A stretch of 64,000 nucleotides of DNA from Arthrobacter sp. Leaf69 (GCF_001422645.1 NZ_LMLR01000011.1:193701-257700), one strand, 5' to 3'; counted from the first letter of the stretch, positions 37,350 through 46,872 are shown. Made by a program: numbers and translations. The notes: generated by a model from the sequence alone, not told the origin.

Positions 37350-37980
37350 CCGTCGCCCCGCCGCTCGCCGGACCCGCGCCGTTCGCCGGACCCGCGCCGT
37401 TCGCCTGCGGCCAGGCTTCCGCGACCTGCTGGCGGACCTCGTCCAGGGTCTGCGTGATGGCCTTGGTCTGGGCGATGATCGGGAAGAAGTTCCCGTCCCC
37501 GCCCCAGCGCGGCACCACATGTTGGTGCAGGTGCCCTGCTATCCCCGCGCCGCCGGTGACGCCCTGGTTCATGCCCAGGTTGAAACCGGTGGGGTTGGCG
37601 ACCTTGCGCAGAACGCGCATGGCCGTCTGGGTCAGCTCGGCGAATTCAGCCGTTTCCTCCACGGTCAGGTCCGTGTAGTCGGGAATGTGCCGGTAAGGGC
37701 ACACCAGCAGGTGGCCCGGGTTGTACGGGAAGAGGTTGAGCACGACGTAGCTGGTCCGTCCGCGGTAGACGATCAGTGAATCGTCATCCTCGCGTTCCGG
37801 CGCCACGCAGAAGGGGCAGTCGTCCACGTTCTTGAACTGGTGCTGCCCGCCCTTGATGTACGCCATCCGGTGCGGAGTCCACAGGCGCTGGAACGCGTCC
37901 GGCACTCCGGCCAGGCCAAAGTCGTCGGTCACGCCGTCGTCCCCCGGATGCTCCGGAGCGGCCCCTGTGGTGTCCTGCAT
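37339..37980 (-). CDS. HIT-family nucleotide hydrolase/phosphorylase
   Basis: A 213-residue protein with the histidine triad HLHQHVVPRW and the zinc-type pair CPFC near residue 55. The order thrS-HIT-pgsA is conserved, and the mycobacterial member (Rv2613c) is an Ap4A phosphorylase, so this role is inferred. The C-terminal tail repeats NGAGPA, encoded by an 18-bp direct repeat around 37366-37403. It starts at ATG 37980, 20 nt after the thrS stop, and overlaps pgsA. Confidence 0.9.
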   Translation of the reverse strand: MQDTTGAAPEHPGDDGVTDDFGLAGVPDAFQRLWTPHRMAYIKGGQHQFKNVDDCPFCVAPEREDDDSLIVYRGRTSYVVLNLFPYNPGHLLVCPYRHIPDYTDLTVEETAEFAELTQTAMRVLRKVANPTGFNLGMNQGVTGGAGIAGHLHQHVVPRWGGDGNFFPIIAQTKAITQTLDEVRQQVAEAWPQANGAGPANGAGPASGGATDAQ

Positions 37981-38000
37981 GCCTAGTTCTTCCCTGTCCG

Positions 38001-40010
38001 CTAGCTGGTCCGGTTGCGGACGGCGTCGACGATCCGCTGCACGGCCTCGGCCACCGGCACGCCGTTGTCCTGGCTGCCGTCACGGAAGCGGAAGGACACC
38101 GCGCCGGCGTCGGCGTCGTCTCCACCGGCGATCAGCACGAACGGGATCTTGTCTTTGCTGGCCGTGCGGATCTTCTTCGGGAAACGGTCCGAGGAAATGT
38201 CCACCTCGGCCCGGATGCCCGCGGCCTTGAGCTGGCCGACGACGTCGAACATGTAGTCGTTGAACGCCTCGGCCACGGGGATGCCGACCACCTGCACGGG
38301 AGCCAGCCACGCCGGGAAGGCACCGGCGTAGTGCTCCGTGAGCACGCCCATGAACCGTTCCACGGAACCGAAGAGGGCGCGGTGGATCATAACCGGGCGC
38401 TGGCGGGTGCCGTCCGCGGCCTGGAACTCGAGTTCGAAGCGCTCGGGCAGGTTGAAGTCCAGCTGGATGGTGGACATCTGCCAGGTGCGGCCGAGGGCGT
38501 CCTTTGCCTGGACGGAGATCTTGGGGCCGTAGAACGCGGCTCCGCCCGGATCCGGGATGAGCTCCAGGCCGGAGGCCTCGGCCACTTCGGCGAGGGTGCG
38601 GGTGGCCTCGTCCCAAGCGGCGTCGTCGCCGACAAACTTGTCTGGGTTCTTGGTGGAGAGTTCCAGGTAGAAGTCGTCCAGGCCGTAGTCCTTGAGCAGG
38701 CCCAGCACGAAGTTCAGCGTGCCGGTGAGCTCGTCCTTCATCTGCTCGCGGGTGCAGTAGATGTGGGCGTCGTCCTGGGTCATGCCGCGCACCCGGGTGA
38801 GGCCGTGCACCACGCCGGACTTCTCGTAGCGGTAGACGGAGCCGAATTCGAACAATCGCAGCGGCAGTTCGCGGTAGGACCGGCCGCGGGAGCGGAAGAT
38901 GAGGTTGTGCATGGGGCAGTTCATCGGCTTCAGGTAGTAATCCTGGCCGGGCTTGCGGACGGTGCCGTCGTCGTTCAGTTCCGCGTCGATGTGCATCGCC
39001 GGGAACATGCCCTCCTTGTACCAGTCGAGGTGACCGGAGACCTCGTAGAGGTGGCCCTTGGTGATGTGCGGCGTGTAGACGAACTCGTAGCCGGCATCCA
39101 CGTGGCGCTGGCGGGAGTAGTCCTCCATGGCCTTGCGGATGATGCCGCCCTTGGGGTGGAACACCGGCAGGCCGGAGCCCAGCTCATCCGGGAAGGAGAA
39201 CAGGTCCAGTTCCGCGCCGAGTTTGCGGTGGTCGCGGCGTTCGGCCTCTGCGATGCGCTCCTGGTAGGCCTTGAGGGCGTCCTTGGTGGGCCAGGCGGTG
39301 CCGTAGATGCGCTGCAGCTGCTGGTTGTTCTGGTTGCCCAGCCAGTAGGCGGCCGAGGACCGGGTCAGGGCGAAGGCGTTGGAGATCAGCTTCGTGTTGG
39401 GCAGGTGCGGGCCACGGCAGAGGTCGCACCAGATGCTGTCCCCGCTCTTGCGGTCCACGTTGTCGTAGATGGTGATGTCGCCGGCGCCGACCTCGACATT
39501 GACGCCTTCGCCGGCGTCGGCAGCCTCGTTCTTTTTGCCGAGCAGTTCGAGCTTGTACGGCTCGTCCTTCATGGCCTCGCGGGCCTCGTCCTCGGTGACC
39601 ACGCGGCGGACGAACTTCTGGTTCTGGTTGATGATCTTCTGCATCATCTTTTCCAGGGTCTTCAGGTCTTCCGGGGTGAACGGCTCCGCGACGTCGAAGT
39701 CGAAGTAGAAGCCGTCGGTGATGTACGGGCCGATGCCAAGCTTGGCGTCCGGACGCAGCTGCTGCACGGCCTGGGCCATCACGTGGGCCGTGGAGTGGCG
39801 GAGGACGTTGAGGCCGTCCGGGGAATCGATGGTGACGGCCTCGACCGTGGCGTCCTCCGGCAGCGGATGGTCCAGGTCCCTCAGCTCGCCGTTGATGCGG
39901 GCCACAACGACGTCGCGGCGCTCAAAAAAGAGTTCCGCGCCGGTGGTCCCGGTAGTCACCTTGGTCTCTTCGCCATCGACGAGAAGGGTGATCTGCTGGG
40001 CATCTGACAC
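38001..40010 (-). CDS. thrS: Threonyl-tRNA synthetase
   Basis: A 669-residue class IIa synthetase. Order of domains: N-terminal TGS ([18 protein letters not shown]), editing SAD domain with [14 protein letters not shown] and the C-G-P-H zinc/editing motif [10 protein letters not shown], catalytic core ([49 protein letters not shown] in part) and C-terminal anticodon-binding domain ([23 protein letters not shown], read in pieces). GTG 40010 is preceded by AGGAG. First gene of a unit with the HIT and pgsA genes. No T-box leader was seen upstream. Confidence 0.97.
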   Translation of the reverse strand: MSDAQQITLLVDGEETKVTTGTTGAELFFERRDVVVARINGELRDLDHPLPEDATVEAVTIDSPDGLNVLRHSTAHVMAQAVQQLRPDAKLGIGPYITDGFYFDFDVAEPFTPEDLKTLEKMMQKIINQNQKFVRRVVTEDEAREAMKDEPYKLELLGKKNEAADAGEGVNVEVGAGDITIYDNVDRKSGDSIWCDLCRGPHLPNTKLISNAFALTRSSAAYWLGNQNNQQLQRIYGTAWPTKDALKAYQERIAEAERRDHRKLGAELDLFSFPDELGSGLPVFHPKGGIIRKAMEDYSRQRHVDAGYEFVYTPHITKGHLYEVSGHLDWYKEGMFPAMHIDAELNDDGTVRKPGQDYYLKPMNCPMHNLIFRSRGRSYRELPLRLFEFGSVYRYEKSGVVHGLTRVRGMTQDDAHIYCTREQMKDELTGTLNFVLGLLKDYGLDDFYLELSTKNPDKFVGDDAAWDEATRTLAEVAEASGLELIPDPGGAAFYGPKISVQAKDALGRTWQMSTIQLDFNLPERFELEFQAADGTRQRPVMIHRALFGSVERFMGVLTEHYAGAFPAWLAPVQVVGIPVAEAFNDYMFDVVGQLKAAGIRAEVDISSDRFPKKIRTASKDKIPFVLIAGGDDADAGAVSFRFRDGSQDNGVPVAEAVQRIVDAVRNRTS

Positions 40011-40116
40011 GGGTGTCTCCTATTCAAAGTTAAGGCTTCGTAGCTTGTGGCGTACGGGGACCACAGCCAGCCTCGTCCATGCTATCTGTTTCTGAAGAGG
40101 CCAACCAACGCCCCGC

Positions 40117-43100
40117 TCAGCCTCCCAGCCCGGTGATGGCGAGGTTACGGCTGATGCCGTCAAGGGGTCCCGGCGGCTGGAGTTCCGGGTAATCCGGGAT
40201 GCCGGAGGCCGGGACCGGGAACGGCAGGGTCTCGGTGCGGCTCAGGTCCCAGGCCATGCTGGCGCTGATGCTGATCCCCCGCGGCCCGGTCCGCCGGGTG
40301 GTCCCCCGGATCAGCAGCAGCCGGGTGCCGAACAGCAGCGGCCCGGCCAGCTCCTGCGCTTCATGGAAGAAGACGGAGTCCACGCAGCCCGTGCCGTCGT
40401 CGATGCTGATGAACACCACGCGGCGGCCTCCCCGCATGGGCGGGGTCTGGGTGGCGACGCGGACCCCGGCCACCAGCACCTCAGTGCCGTTGCGCAACGC
40501 CAGCAGCTTGTCCGCGGTGGTGACGCCAAGACGGTCCAGCAGCGGCCGGTGGCTGGCCATCAGGTGGTCGCTGACGTCCACGGCCATGAGGTCCAGCTCG
40601 GCCCGGACGGTATCCACCAGAGTGGGTGCGGGCAGCACAGCCTTGAGGTTCTTCAGTTCGACGTCGCCCAGCGGCAGCGACAGCTGCCCGTCGATCACGT
40701 CGATACCTTTCCGGTGCGGCCGGCTCTGCAGGGTCTGCAGGTGATGGACCAGGTCCGCGCGGTTGGCGGCCCCGCCGGAGGCCCGGTGCAGGGAGTCAAA
40801 TGCCCCCAGCTGGGCCAGCCGCTGGATGCTGGGTTTGCTCAGCCGGGACCTGGCCCGCAGGTCCGCGAGCGAGTCGTAGGGCTGTCCTGCCACGATCCTT
40901 TTCAGCTCGGTTCCCGAGAGCCCGTAGATGCCGTTCAGGCTCAGCCGGATGCCCAGCTTGCCACGGTCCGGGCCGGCGGCCACGCGTTCCACCCGGTACT
41001 CGGCCTGGCTCCGGTTGATGTCCAGGGGCAGGATGGGGATTCCCAGCCGCCGCGCCTCGGCGACGAGGAGCCGCTTGGGATACATGCCCGGATCGTGTTC
41101 CCACAGCCCGGCGAGGAAGGCCTCCGGGTGGTGGGTCTTGAGCCAGGCCGACTGGTAGGTGGGCACTGCAAAGGCGGCGCCGTGGGCTTTGCAGAACCCG
41201 AAGCTGCCGAAGGCCTTGAGTGTCCCCCAGACCTTGTCCACCACTTCGGGGCTGTACCCCCGGGCACGTGCCTCCTTCCGGAAAAACTCCTCCACCCGGC
41301 CTTCCAGCCCGTCGTTGCCGAGAGCGCGGCGGAATTCGTCCGCCCGCGCCAGCCCGCAGCCGGTCATGACGTCGAAGGTCTTCAGGATCTGTTCATGGAA
41401 CACAGTAACGCCGTGCGTCTCCTTGAGGACGGGTTTGAGGTCCGGGTGCGGATAGACCTCGGGGGCGAAGCCGTGGCGGTGCTCCAGGAAGGGCCGGACC
41501 ATGTCCGATTTCATCGGGCCCGGGCGGAACAGGGAGATGTCAATGATGAGGTCGTTGAACTCCCGGGGCGCGAGTTTGCCGATGAGCTCCCGCTGCCCGG
41601 GGGATTCGATCTGGAAGCAGCCCAGGGTGTGGGTGCTGCGGATCAGCTCATAGGTGGGTTCGTCGTCGAGCGGGACGGCGTTGAGGTCGATGCTGCCGTC
41701 CTCGGCGATGTAGTCCGGGCCTGTCCCGTCCGGCCCTGCCGGGTGGGCGCCTGCGGCCACCACCTCGGCTTTGGAAGGATGCAGGCGGATGACCTCCCGG
41801 ACGGCGAAGGCCATGGCGCTTTGCATCCGGACGCCCAGGACATCGAGTTTCAGCATGCCCATGGGGTCCATGTCGTGTTTGTCGAACTGGCTCATGGGCA
41901 GGCCCAGTCCGCTGGGCTGCACGGGCGTACGGTCCAGAAGGGTGGCGTCCCCCAGGATGACCCCGCAGGGGTGCATGGAGATATGGCGCGGCAGCCGGTC
42001 CAGCCGTTCGGTGAGGTCCACCAACAGGTCCAGCTGCTGGTTCCCGCTGAAGTCGCGCTGCCCCACCCGGCCGGCGAATTCCTTCAGCTCGGGTTTCTCC
42101 TCGAGGGCTTCGCGGAAGTTCCGGGCCGAGAACCGCCACAGCTGTTTGGCGATGTCACCGATCTCCCCTTCCTCCATGCCCAGGGCGAGGCCGGCGTCGC
42201 GCACGGCACCGCGAGCGCGGTAGCCGTTCTGCATGCTCATCAGCGTGACGCGCTCGGAGCCGAAGCGCTCAAAAATCTTCCGGTACACGTTGTGCCGTTC
42301 GGCGCTTTCGACGTCGATGTCGATGTCCGGCAGGGTGGCGCGGTCCCGGGAGAGGAAGCGCTCGAAGATGAGGTCGTGCTGCAGCGGGTTCACCTGGCTG
42401 ACGTCGATCAGGTAGTTGACCAGGCTGGATGCCCCCGAACCGCGGGCCGCCGCCCGGACTCCCATGGCCTGGATCATCCGGGAAACCTCGGCCACGGTCA
42501 GGAAGTACGCGGCGAAGCCCAGGCTGTCGATAATCCTCAGTTCGTGTTCCAGCCGCGAGCGCAGTTCCTCGGCGGGTTTGCCCGTGATCCCCGGGAACCG
42601 CCTGCCGATGCCGGCCTCGCAGCGCTGTGTGAGCTCCGCGAGCGCGTCCCCGGCGATGCCAATCACCGAGGCTTCCGGCACCACGGGCTGCTTCCATCCC
42701 ATGTCCGTCACCGGGTCCATCCGGCAGCGGTCCGCGAGCGCCTCGGTCTGTGCCAACAGGTTTTTCAGGTCAGCGGCGCCGTACCCGGCGGCGTGCATGA
42801 TCTCCTTGCCGAGCTGGAGCATCTGCGCCGCGGATTTGAGCCAGGCCTGCCCGTTGGGCTGCAGCAGCGGGGCAGCGGAGAGTTCGGGCAGCGACTTCAG
42901 GGTGCGGGCGGAATCCAGCACATCCGCGGTGGCCGCTCCGTCCTCAGCCACATACCGTACGGCGTTGCTCAGCACGGCGGGAACACTGTGCTCGGCGGCA
43001 AGCTTGAGCATCCGCACCGCATGGGCGGTGCTGAGCGGCTCCCCGGGCGGGCTGAGCTGGCTGACCACCTCGGCGGCGACGGTTCCTGGCGGCATGGCGT

Positions 43101-43617
43101 CGAGCCAGCGTTTAAACAGGGTGCGGGGGCGCAGGTAGCGCCGCCCTCCCATGGCACGTCCGACGTCGGAGCCGGGTCCGATCAGCACGGTCAACACCGG
43201 CTTGAGTGTTTCCGGGTGCAGGGTGCGGGAGGCCAGCTCGGCCCGGGTGACGGCGACGGGCACCGCTCCCCCGGCCTTGCCCGTGGTGCGGGCATGCGCA
43301 TCGGAGATCAGCCGGCACAGCGCACGGTAGCCGGCGCCGCTGTTGTGCCCGTGGGCCAGCACGACGACGCGTCCGCCCACCTGGGTGCGGAGGTCGCCGT
43401 CGTCGTCAAAGACCGCCAGGTCCACTCCGACGACCGGGTCCAGCCCGGCCGCCATGCAGGCCTTCAGGTGCTTGACCGTCCCGTAGAGGCCGTCGCGGTC
43501 CGTGCAGGCGAGCGCCGTCGCCCCGTCCGCGGCCGCAGCGGCGGCCAGTTCCTCCGGCCAGGAGACCCCGTAGTGGGCGCTGAAGGCCGTGGAGACATGG
43601 AGATGGGTGAAGCTCAT
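40117..43617 (-). CDS. dnaE2: Error-prone DNA polymerase DnaE2 (ImuC)
   Basis: A 1166-residue C-family DNA polymerase. It starts with a PHP domain (THLHVSTAFSAHYGVSWPEE), the palm has the catalytic PDIDID at residues 430-435 and ARGSGASSLVNYLIDVSQVNP just before; the C-terminus has an OB fold (TEVLVAGVRVATQTPPMRG) and lacks the beta-clamp-dependent C-terminal tau-binding tail of replicative DnaE1. DnaE2 performs damage-induced mutagenic translesion synthesis. Its start overlaps the DUF6504 stop (ATGA). An SOS box stands in front of the pair. ImuB, its usual partner, is not in the window. Confidence 0.95.
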   Translation of the reverse strand: MSFTHLHVSTAFSAHYGVSWPEELAAAAAADGATALACTDRDGLYGTVKHLKACMAAGLDPVVGVDLAVFDDDGDLRTQVGGRVVVLAHGHNSGAGYRALCRLISDAHARTTGKAGGAVPVAVTRAELASRTLHPETLKPVLTVLIGPGSDVGRAMGGRRYLRPRTLFKRWLDAMPPGTVAAEVVSQLSPPGEPLSTAHAVRMLKLAAEHSVPAVLSNAVRYVAEDGAATADVLDSARTLKSLPELSAAPLLQPNGQAWLKSAAQMLQLGKEIMHAAGYGAADLKNLLAQTEALADRCRMDPVTDMGWKQPVVPEASVIGIAGDALAELTQRCEAGIGRRFPGITGKPAEELRSRLEHELRIIDSLGFAAYFLTVAEVSRMIQAMGVRAAARGSGASSLVNYLIDVSQVNPLQHDLIFERFLSRDRATLPDIDIDVESAERHNVYRKIFERFGSERVTLMSMQNGYRARGAVRDAGLALGMEEGEIGDIAKQLWRFSARNFREALEEKPELKEFAGRVGQRDFSGNQQLDLLVDLTERLDRLPRHISMHPCGVILGDATLLDRTPVQPSGLGLPMSQFDKHDMDPMGMLKLDVLGVRMQSAMAFAVREVIRLHPSKAEVVAAGAHPAGPDGTGPDYIAEDGSIDLNAVPLDDEPTYELIRSTHTLGCFQIESPGQRELIGKLAPREFNDLIIDISLFRPGPMKSDMVRPFLEHRHGFAPEVYPHPDLKPVLKETHGVTVFHEQILKTFDVMTGCGLARADEFRRALGNDGLEGRVEEFFRKEARARGYSPEVVDKVWGTLKAFGSFGFCKAHGAAFAVPTYQSAWLKTHHPEAFLAGLWEHDPGMYPKRLLVAEARRLGIPILPLDINRSQAEYRVERVAAGPDRGKLGIRLSLNGIYGLSGTELKRIVAGQPYDSLADLRARSRLSKPSIQRLAQLGAFDSLHRASGGAANRADLVHHLQTLQSRPHRKGIDVIDGQLSLPLGDVELKNLKAVLPAPTLVDTVRAELDLMAVDVSDHLMASHRPLLDRLGVTTADKLLALRNGTEVLVAGVRVATQTPPMRGGRRVVFISIDDGTGCVDSVFFHEAQELAGPLLFGTRLLLIRGTTRRTGPRGISISASMAWDLSRTETLPFPVPASGIPDYPELQPPGPLDGISRNLAITGLGG

Positions 43618-43946
43618 GCCGATTCGGGCTTCCGGGACGGCAGCAGGGCGTCATGGATCCGCAGCAGGCGCCAGCGTCCGCTGCCCACGTGCCGGGTCAG
43701 GTCAAGGGTGAGGCTTTCCTGGTCGGGGGAATCTGCCCGGCGCACCTGGACCCGCCAGATTTCGTGGTCCACGAGGCCGGGGCCGCTCCCCAGCGGCGCC
43801 CGCCGCTCTTCCGCCCACCATTGGCGCCGCTCATACCAGCGGACTGGTTCGGCGCAGACGGTGTAGTGGCGGCCCGCCCAATTAAGCTCCAGGGGCTGGC
43901 CGGAGGGCGCGCACACGACGTCCACCGACTCGCTGAACATGCCCAT
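43614..43946 (-). CDS. DUF6504 family protein, mutasome-associated
   Basis: A 110-residue protein (MGMFSESVDVVCAPSG, LELNWAGRHYTVCAEPVRWYE, RVQVRRADS) of the type I know as DUF6504, generally found next to imuB and dnaE2. No enzymatic motif is visible; the compact beta-rich pattern suggests a small binding module. ATG 43946 is chosen because GGGAGG stands 6 nt upstream; the frame is open to 44078 but that extension runs across the SOS box. Its stop codon overlaps the dnaE2 start. Confidence 0.75.
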   Translation of the reverse strand: MGMFSESVDVVCAPSGQPLELNWAGRHYTVCAEPVRWYERRQWWAEERRAPLGSGPGLVDHEIWRVQVRRADSPDQESLTLDLTRHVGSGRWRLLRIHDALLPSRKPESA

Positions 43947-43985
43947 CGCGCCTCCCGGACCACACCATGTGTAAGAACCATCTGT

Positions 43986-44011
43986 CAGAACAATCTGGCA
44001 GAACAATCTGG
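43986..44011. repeat. Two tandem 13-bp repeats in the mutasome leader
   Basis: CAGAACAATCTGG occurs twice without a gap (43986-43998 and 43999-44011), between the SOS box and the DUF6504 start. A third partial copy (CAATAG) follows. Role unknown. Confidence 0.6.
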
Positions 44012-44031
44012 CAATAGCAGCCAGCATCCAT

Positions 44032-44047
44032 TCGAACATGTATTCGA
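44032..44047 (-). promoter_or_regulatory. LexA (SOS) box of the DUF6504-dnaE2 operon
   Basis: TCGAAC-ATGT-ATTCGA on the plus strand matches 11 of 12 consensus positions of the actinobacterial LexA box TCGAAC-N4-GTTCGA. It lies 86-101 nt upstream of the DUF6504 start codon. The expected regulon member (dnaE2) directly follows. Confidence 0.8.
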
Positions 44048-44128
44048 ATAGTTCCAGTCTACGACGGTGCCGGGGCAAAACCTAGATCAGGGGTGGACGG
44101 ACGCAGGCACAGGTAGCAGGATTGATCC

Positions 44129-44515
44129 ATGAGCTCCCATAACGCACTTCTGAAGAACGTAAGCATCGCCGCTGAGGACACATCCTTGGTGGCGAAGTTC
44201 GATATAGACGGAAACATCCCCGGCCAGGGCGCCTACGTGGTGGGACTCGTTGCAGCAACCCCGGATCATTCCCACCAACGACGAATGGGAATCGAGTTCA
44301 TGAACGGGGAGGCCGTGTCCTTCTACTGCTTCAGCCATGACGGCACGGAGGAGAACTTCGACCTCAAAGGTGTGGAGCACTCCGGCAGCACCATTACCGG
44401 CTACTTTCCCATCAGCACCATCATGGGCCTGACCAAAGGGCACCTCATGACGGCCTTCAGCGACTGTGACGGCCGCGAGTACCAGGCGAACGTCCCGGTG
44501 GAGGAAGCCCTCTAA
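44129..44515 (+). CDS. Conserved hypothetical protein
   Basis: A 128-residue soluble protein (MSSHNALLKNVSIAAEDT ... AFSDCDGREYQANVPVEEAL) with alternating beta-strand-like segments and no motif that I recognise. It begins at ATG 44129 and is divergent from the DUF6504-dnaE2 operon, with the SOS box 82 nt upstream. Whether LexA also affects it cannot be told from sequence alone. A chorismate mutase gene ends 12 nt beyond its stop on the other strand. Confidence 0.6.
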   Translation: MSSHNALLKNVSIAAEDTSLVAKFDIDGNIPGQGAYVVGLVAATPDHSHQRRMGIEFMNGEAVSFYCFSHDGTEENFDLKGVEHSGSTITGYFPISTIMGLTKGHLMTAFSDCDGREYQANVPVEEAL

Positions 44516-44526
44516 GCCGCCGCGCC

Positions 44527-44847
44527 CTAGGAGCTGGCTTTGTAGACTTCCAGCTCAAGCGTGATGAAAGCGTCGATCATGGCCCGGTAGGTCTTCTCAA
44601 CGAGTTCGACGTCGATGTCCTTCTGTTCCGCTGTGGCGCGGACGTGTTCGATGACCCGCTCCACACGCCCGGGGGCGCGCACCTCGGCGCTATCGGCCTT
44701 GAGGGTTCCGGCGATCCGGATCAGGCGCTCGCGGCGGCCGATCAGCGACACGATCTGCTCATCCACCTCGTCCACGGCCACCCGCACAGCGGCGAGCTGC
44801 TCCCGGTCGGCCTTGGCAGCTTTTTCATCTTGGTGATTTGTGGACAT
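44527..44847 (-). CDS. Chorismate mutase, AroQ class
   Basis: A 106-residue all-helical protein of the AroQ-gamma/alpha type: AVRVAVDEVDEQIVSLIGRRERLIRIAGTLK carries the typical Arg and Asp residues (R in LIGRRERL, D in DEVDEQI, K in GTLK), and RVERVIEHVRATAEQ supplies a second Arg/Glu pair. It turns chorismate into prephenate for Phe/Tyr synthesis. ATG 44847 (MSTNHQ) is chosen; an ATG at 44853 is close. Only 17 nt separate it from the divergent VOC gene, so at least one message is likely leaderless. Confidence 0.8.
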   Translation of the reverse strand: MSTNHQDEKAAKADREQLAAVRVAVDEVDEQIVSLIGRRERLIRIAGTLKADSAEVRAPGRVERVIEHVRATAEQKDIDVELVEKTYRAMIDAFITLELEVYKASS

Positions 44848-44864
44848 GTGCATGACAGTATCGA

Positions 44865-45290
44865 ATGATGCAGCCACGAGTCGATTTAATTTCACTGGGT
44901 GTCCGCAGTGTTGACGCCTCCCGCAGCTTCTATGTAGATGGCCTGGGCTGGCCCGTCCACCGGGAAGTCCGGGGCGAGGTCCTGTTCATCCAGGCCAATC
45001 ACGGCCTGCTCCTCTCGCTCTGGGACGCCGGGCAGATGCAGGCCGAAGCCGCCACCGATCCCCCGGCCGGCATTCCCACCATCACACTGAGCCACAACCT
45101 GGGCAGCACGGCGGAGGTCGACTGGGTGATGGCGGAGGCCGAAGCGGCCGGCGCTGCCATCATCGCCGAACCGAAGACCCAGCCCTGGGGCGGCTACACC
45201 GGCTATTTTGCCGACCCCGACGGCTACCGCTGGGAGGTTGCCTTCAACCCCAACTGGACGGTCGACGGCGGCGGGAAAGTGACGCTCTGA
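44865..45290 (+). CDS. VOC (glyoxalase/bleomycin-resistance fold) family protein
   Basis: A 141-residue protein with two beta-alpha-beta-beta-beta modules: DLISLGVRSVDASRSFYVDGLG in the first and PWGGYTGYFADPDGYRWEVAFNP in the second, where the terminal E is a likely metal ligand. Such proteins serve as dioxygenases, lyases or binding proteins; the substrate is unknown. Two ATG codons in a row (44865, 44868) precede the reading frame and no Shine-Dalgarno sequence is seen. Confidence 0.8.
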   Translation: MMQPRVDLISLGVRSVDASRSFYVDGLGWPVHREVRGEVLFIQANHGLLLSLWDAGQMQAEAATDPPAGIPTITLSHNLGSTAEVDWVMAEAEAAGAAIIAEPKTQPWGGYTGYFADPDGYRWEVAFNPNWTVDGGGKVTL

Positions 45291-45295
45291 CGTTC

Positions 45296-45814
45296 CTAAC
45301 CAAGGGACACAGACAACCTGCGCTCCAACAACGGCGGGTCAAAGCGAGCATCCTCTTTGGTCGTGCCGTCCTGGCACCAGCCATGCCTTTCGTAGAAGCG
45401 GATGGCGAGGCTGTTGCCGTCCGCGACCCAGAGATACGCGCGGCGGTACCCCATGGAGCGAAGCCCCTCCACGGACGCCAGGAACAGAACAGACCCCAAG
45501 CCCCGGGACCAATAGTCCGGATGCAGATTCAATGCGTGAAGTTCCCCGGTGCCCTCGGGAACGTCATCACGCGGCATCCCGAATCCGGACCAGCCCACTG
45601 CGATGCCGCTGGCGGTCAGCGTAAGACGACGGACGTCGTGATTGGGAGCCCCGAGAATCCTGGTCCAACCCTGCGTCAGCCGTTCGACGTCCATGCCGGC
45701 AAGGTAGCCGGCGTCAAGAATGCCCGCGTAGGCCGCACGCCAGGCCAGAACCTGGGAGGAGGCAAAGTCCGTGGCGTCGCCGGGGACGGCCTCACGGATC
45801 AAAACGCTAGTCAT
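45296..45814 (-). CDS. GNAT-family N-acetyltransferase
   Basis: A 172-residue protein. The acetyl-CoA motif is LNLHPDYWSRGLGSVLFLASVE and the C-terminal GNAT pattern is RRAYLWVADGNSLAIRFYERHGW. The N-terminus VLIREAVPGDATDFASSQVLAWRAAYAGIL resembles the small YobR-like acetyltransferases (segment shown in part). ATG 45814 gives a normal length. Convergent with the VOC gene at a 5-bp gap. The 252 bp upstream of it (45815-46066) contain no gene that I can support. Confidence 0.8.
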   Translation of the reverse strand: MTSVLIREAVPGDATDFASSQVLAWRAAYAGILDAGYLAGMDVERLTQGWTRILGAPNHDVRRLTLTASGIAVGWSGFGMPRDDVPEGTGELHALNLHPDYWSRGLGSVLFLASVEGLRSMGYRRAYLWVADGNSLAIRFYERHGWCQDGTTKEDARFDPPLLERRLSVSLG

Positions 45815-46066
45815 CAAGTCAGGATTCCACTTCCCGGTTGGTTCCGGCCGGATCCAACACCGCAACTAGGCTGACTGCAACGCTGGGCCAAGGGCATAAA
45901 GGCCCTGTTGAGGGGTTCGTCGACGACGCTAATGTGACTTGGAGTACACGGCGGCACGCTATTCGAGCCGGTGTGCGGAGAGCTGTAAAGCACGGATTCG
46001 CTCTGCAGCTCTCTACAGTTTTGCCCTTAGCACCCCAGCCCCACCAGCTACCGCCACACCGGCCGG

Positions 46067-46813
46067 CTAGAACAAGCTCCCCACCGGCTCGATCAGTTCT
46101 GGGGAGTCATTCTTGACGTTCCCGACGGCGGTGCCGACGGCGTCGATCGTCCAGCCCTCCGCGACGTCGTGCGCGCCGGCCCGGACCAGGTCCACCAGTC
46201 CGGCGGCATCGTCGGCCTGCGGATCCAGCCACGCCTGCATCGTCTCCCGGTCCATCGGCAGCGGCACCCGGTCGTGCAGGGCCGTGAGTTCGGCCAGCAT
46301 TCCGCCGGCGTAGCCCTCCGGCGGCGAGTCGGTGGTCATGATCGACGTCGACAGCAGCCAGCGCCCCGGGTCATCCTCCGCCCGGGACGGGTCCTTCCAC
46401 CATTCGTAGAGCCCCGCGAACACAATCGGGCGCCCGTCCCGCGGGTGCACGTAATAGGGCTGCTTGCCGCGCCCCTCGCCCTTCCATTCGTAGTAGCCGT
46501 CGGCGGGGACGGCGCAGCGGCGGGCGCGGGTGGCCTTCCGGAAGGCCGGCTTTTCCAGCACACTCTCGCTGCGGGCGTTGATCATCTTCGAGCCGATCCC
46601 CGGGTCCTTGGCCCAGGACGGCACCAGCCCCCAGCGGGCGATGTGCAGCTGCCGGACCGGTTGACCCTCCACCAGCCGTTCCAGCAGGATCGGCACGTCC
46701 GCCGTCGGGGCCACATTCCACGACGGCGGGATCGCAATCTCCTCCTCAAGCCCGGCGTCGAACTCGGCCAGCAGGTCTCCGACGGCCCGGGCCATCACGT
46801 AGCGTCCACACAT
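46067..46813 (-). CDS. yedK: SRAP-domain (HMCES/YedK) DNA-protein crosslinking protein
   Basis: A 248-residue SOS-response-associated peptidase-like protein. The invariant MCGRY start puts Cys2 at the N-terminus after Met removal, where it forms a thiazolidine with abasic sites in single-stranded DNA. Other active-site segments: WNVAPTADVPI (Asn), KMINARSESV (Glu), RRCAVPADGYYEWKGEG and the C-terminal DRVPLPMDRE (His in ALHDRVP). ATG 46813 is fixed by the family N-terminus. No LexA box was seen upstream. Confidence 0.92.
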   Translation of the reverse strand: MCGRYVMARAVGDLLAEFDAGLEEEIAIPPSWNVAPTADVPILLERLVEGQPVRQLHIARWGLVPSWAKDPGIGSKMINARSESVLEKPAFRKATRARRCAVPADGYYEWKGEGRGKQPYYVHPRDGRPIVFAGLYEWWKDPSRAEDDPGRWLLSTSIMTTDSPPEGYAGGMLAELTALHDRVPLPMDRETMQAWLDPQADDAAGLVDLVRAGAHDVAEGWTIDAVGTAVGNVKNDSPELIEPVGSLF

Positions 46814-46872
46814 GGCACCAGCATGCCACCGCGTCCAAGCCCTGTCATCCGCAGCGGCTAGCGCATTCTGCG

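Noticed and set aside
38331..40007. 558-codon open frame on the plus strand
   Set aside because: Antisense shadow of thrS.
40363..43866. 1167-codon open frame on the plus strand
   Set aside because: It lies antisense to dnaE2 in very GC-rich DNA, where the complementary frame of a high-GC gene often lacks stops. The product is rich in His/Gln/Val/Gly with no family pattern, while the minus strand has a complete DnaE2.
45815..46066. 252-bp gap with a short GAGAGCT/AGCTCTC repeat, considered as an RNA gene or gene remnant
   Set aside because: The 7-bp repeat has a long loop, no tRNA-like or known RNA pattern is present, and no frame shows family similarity.
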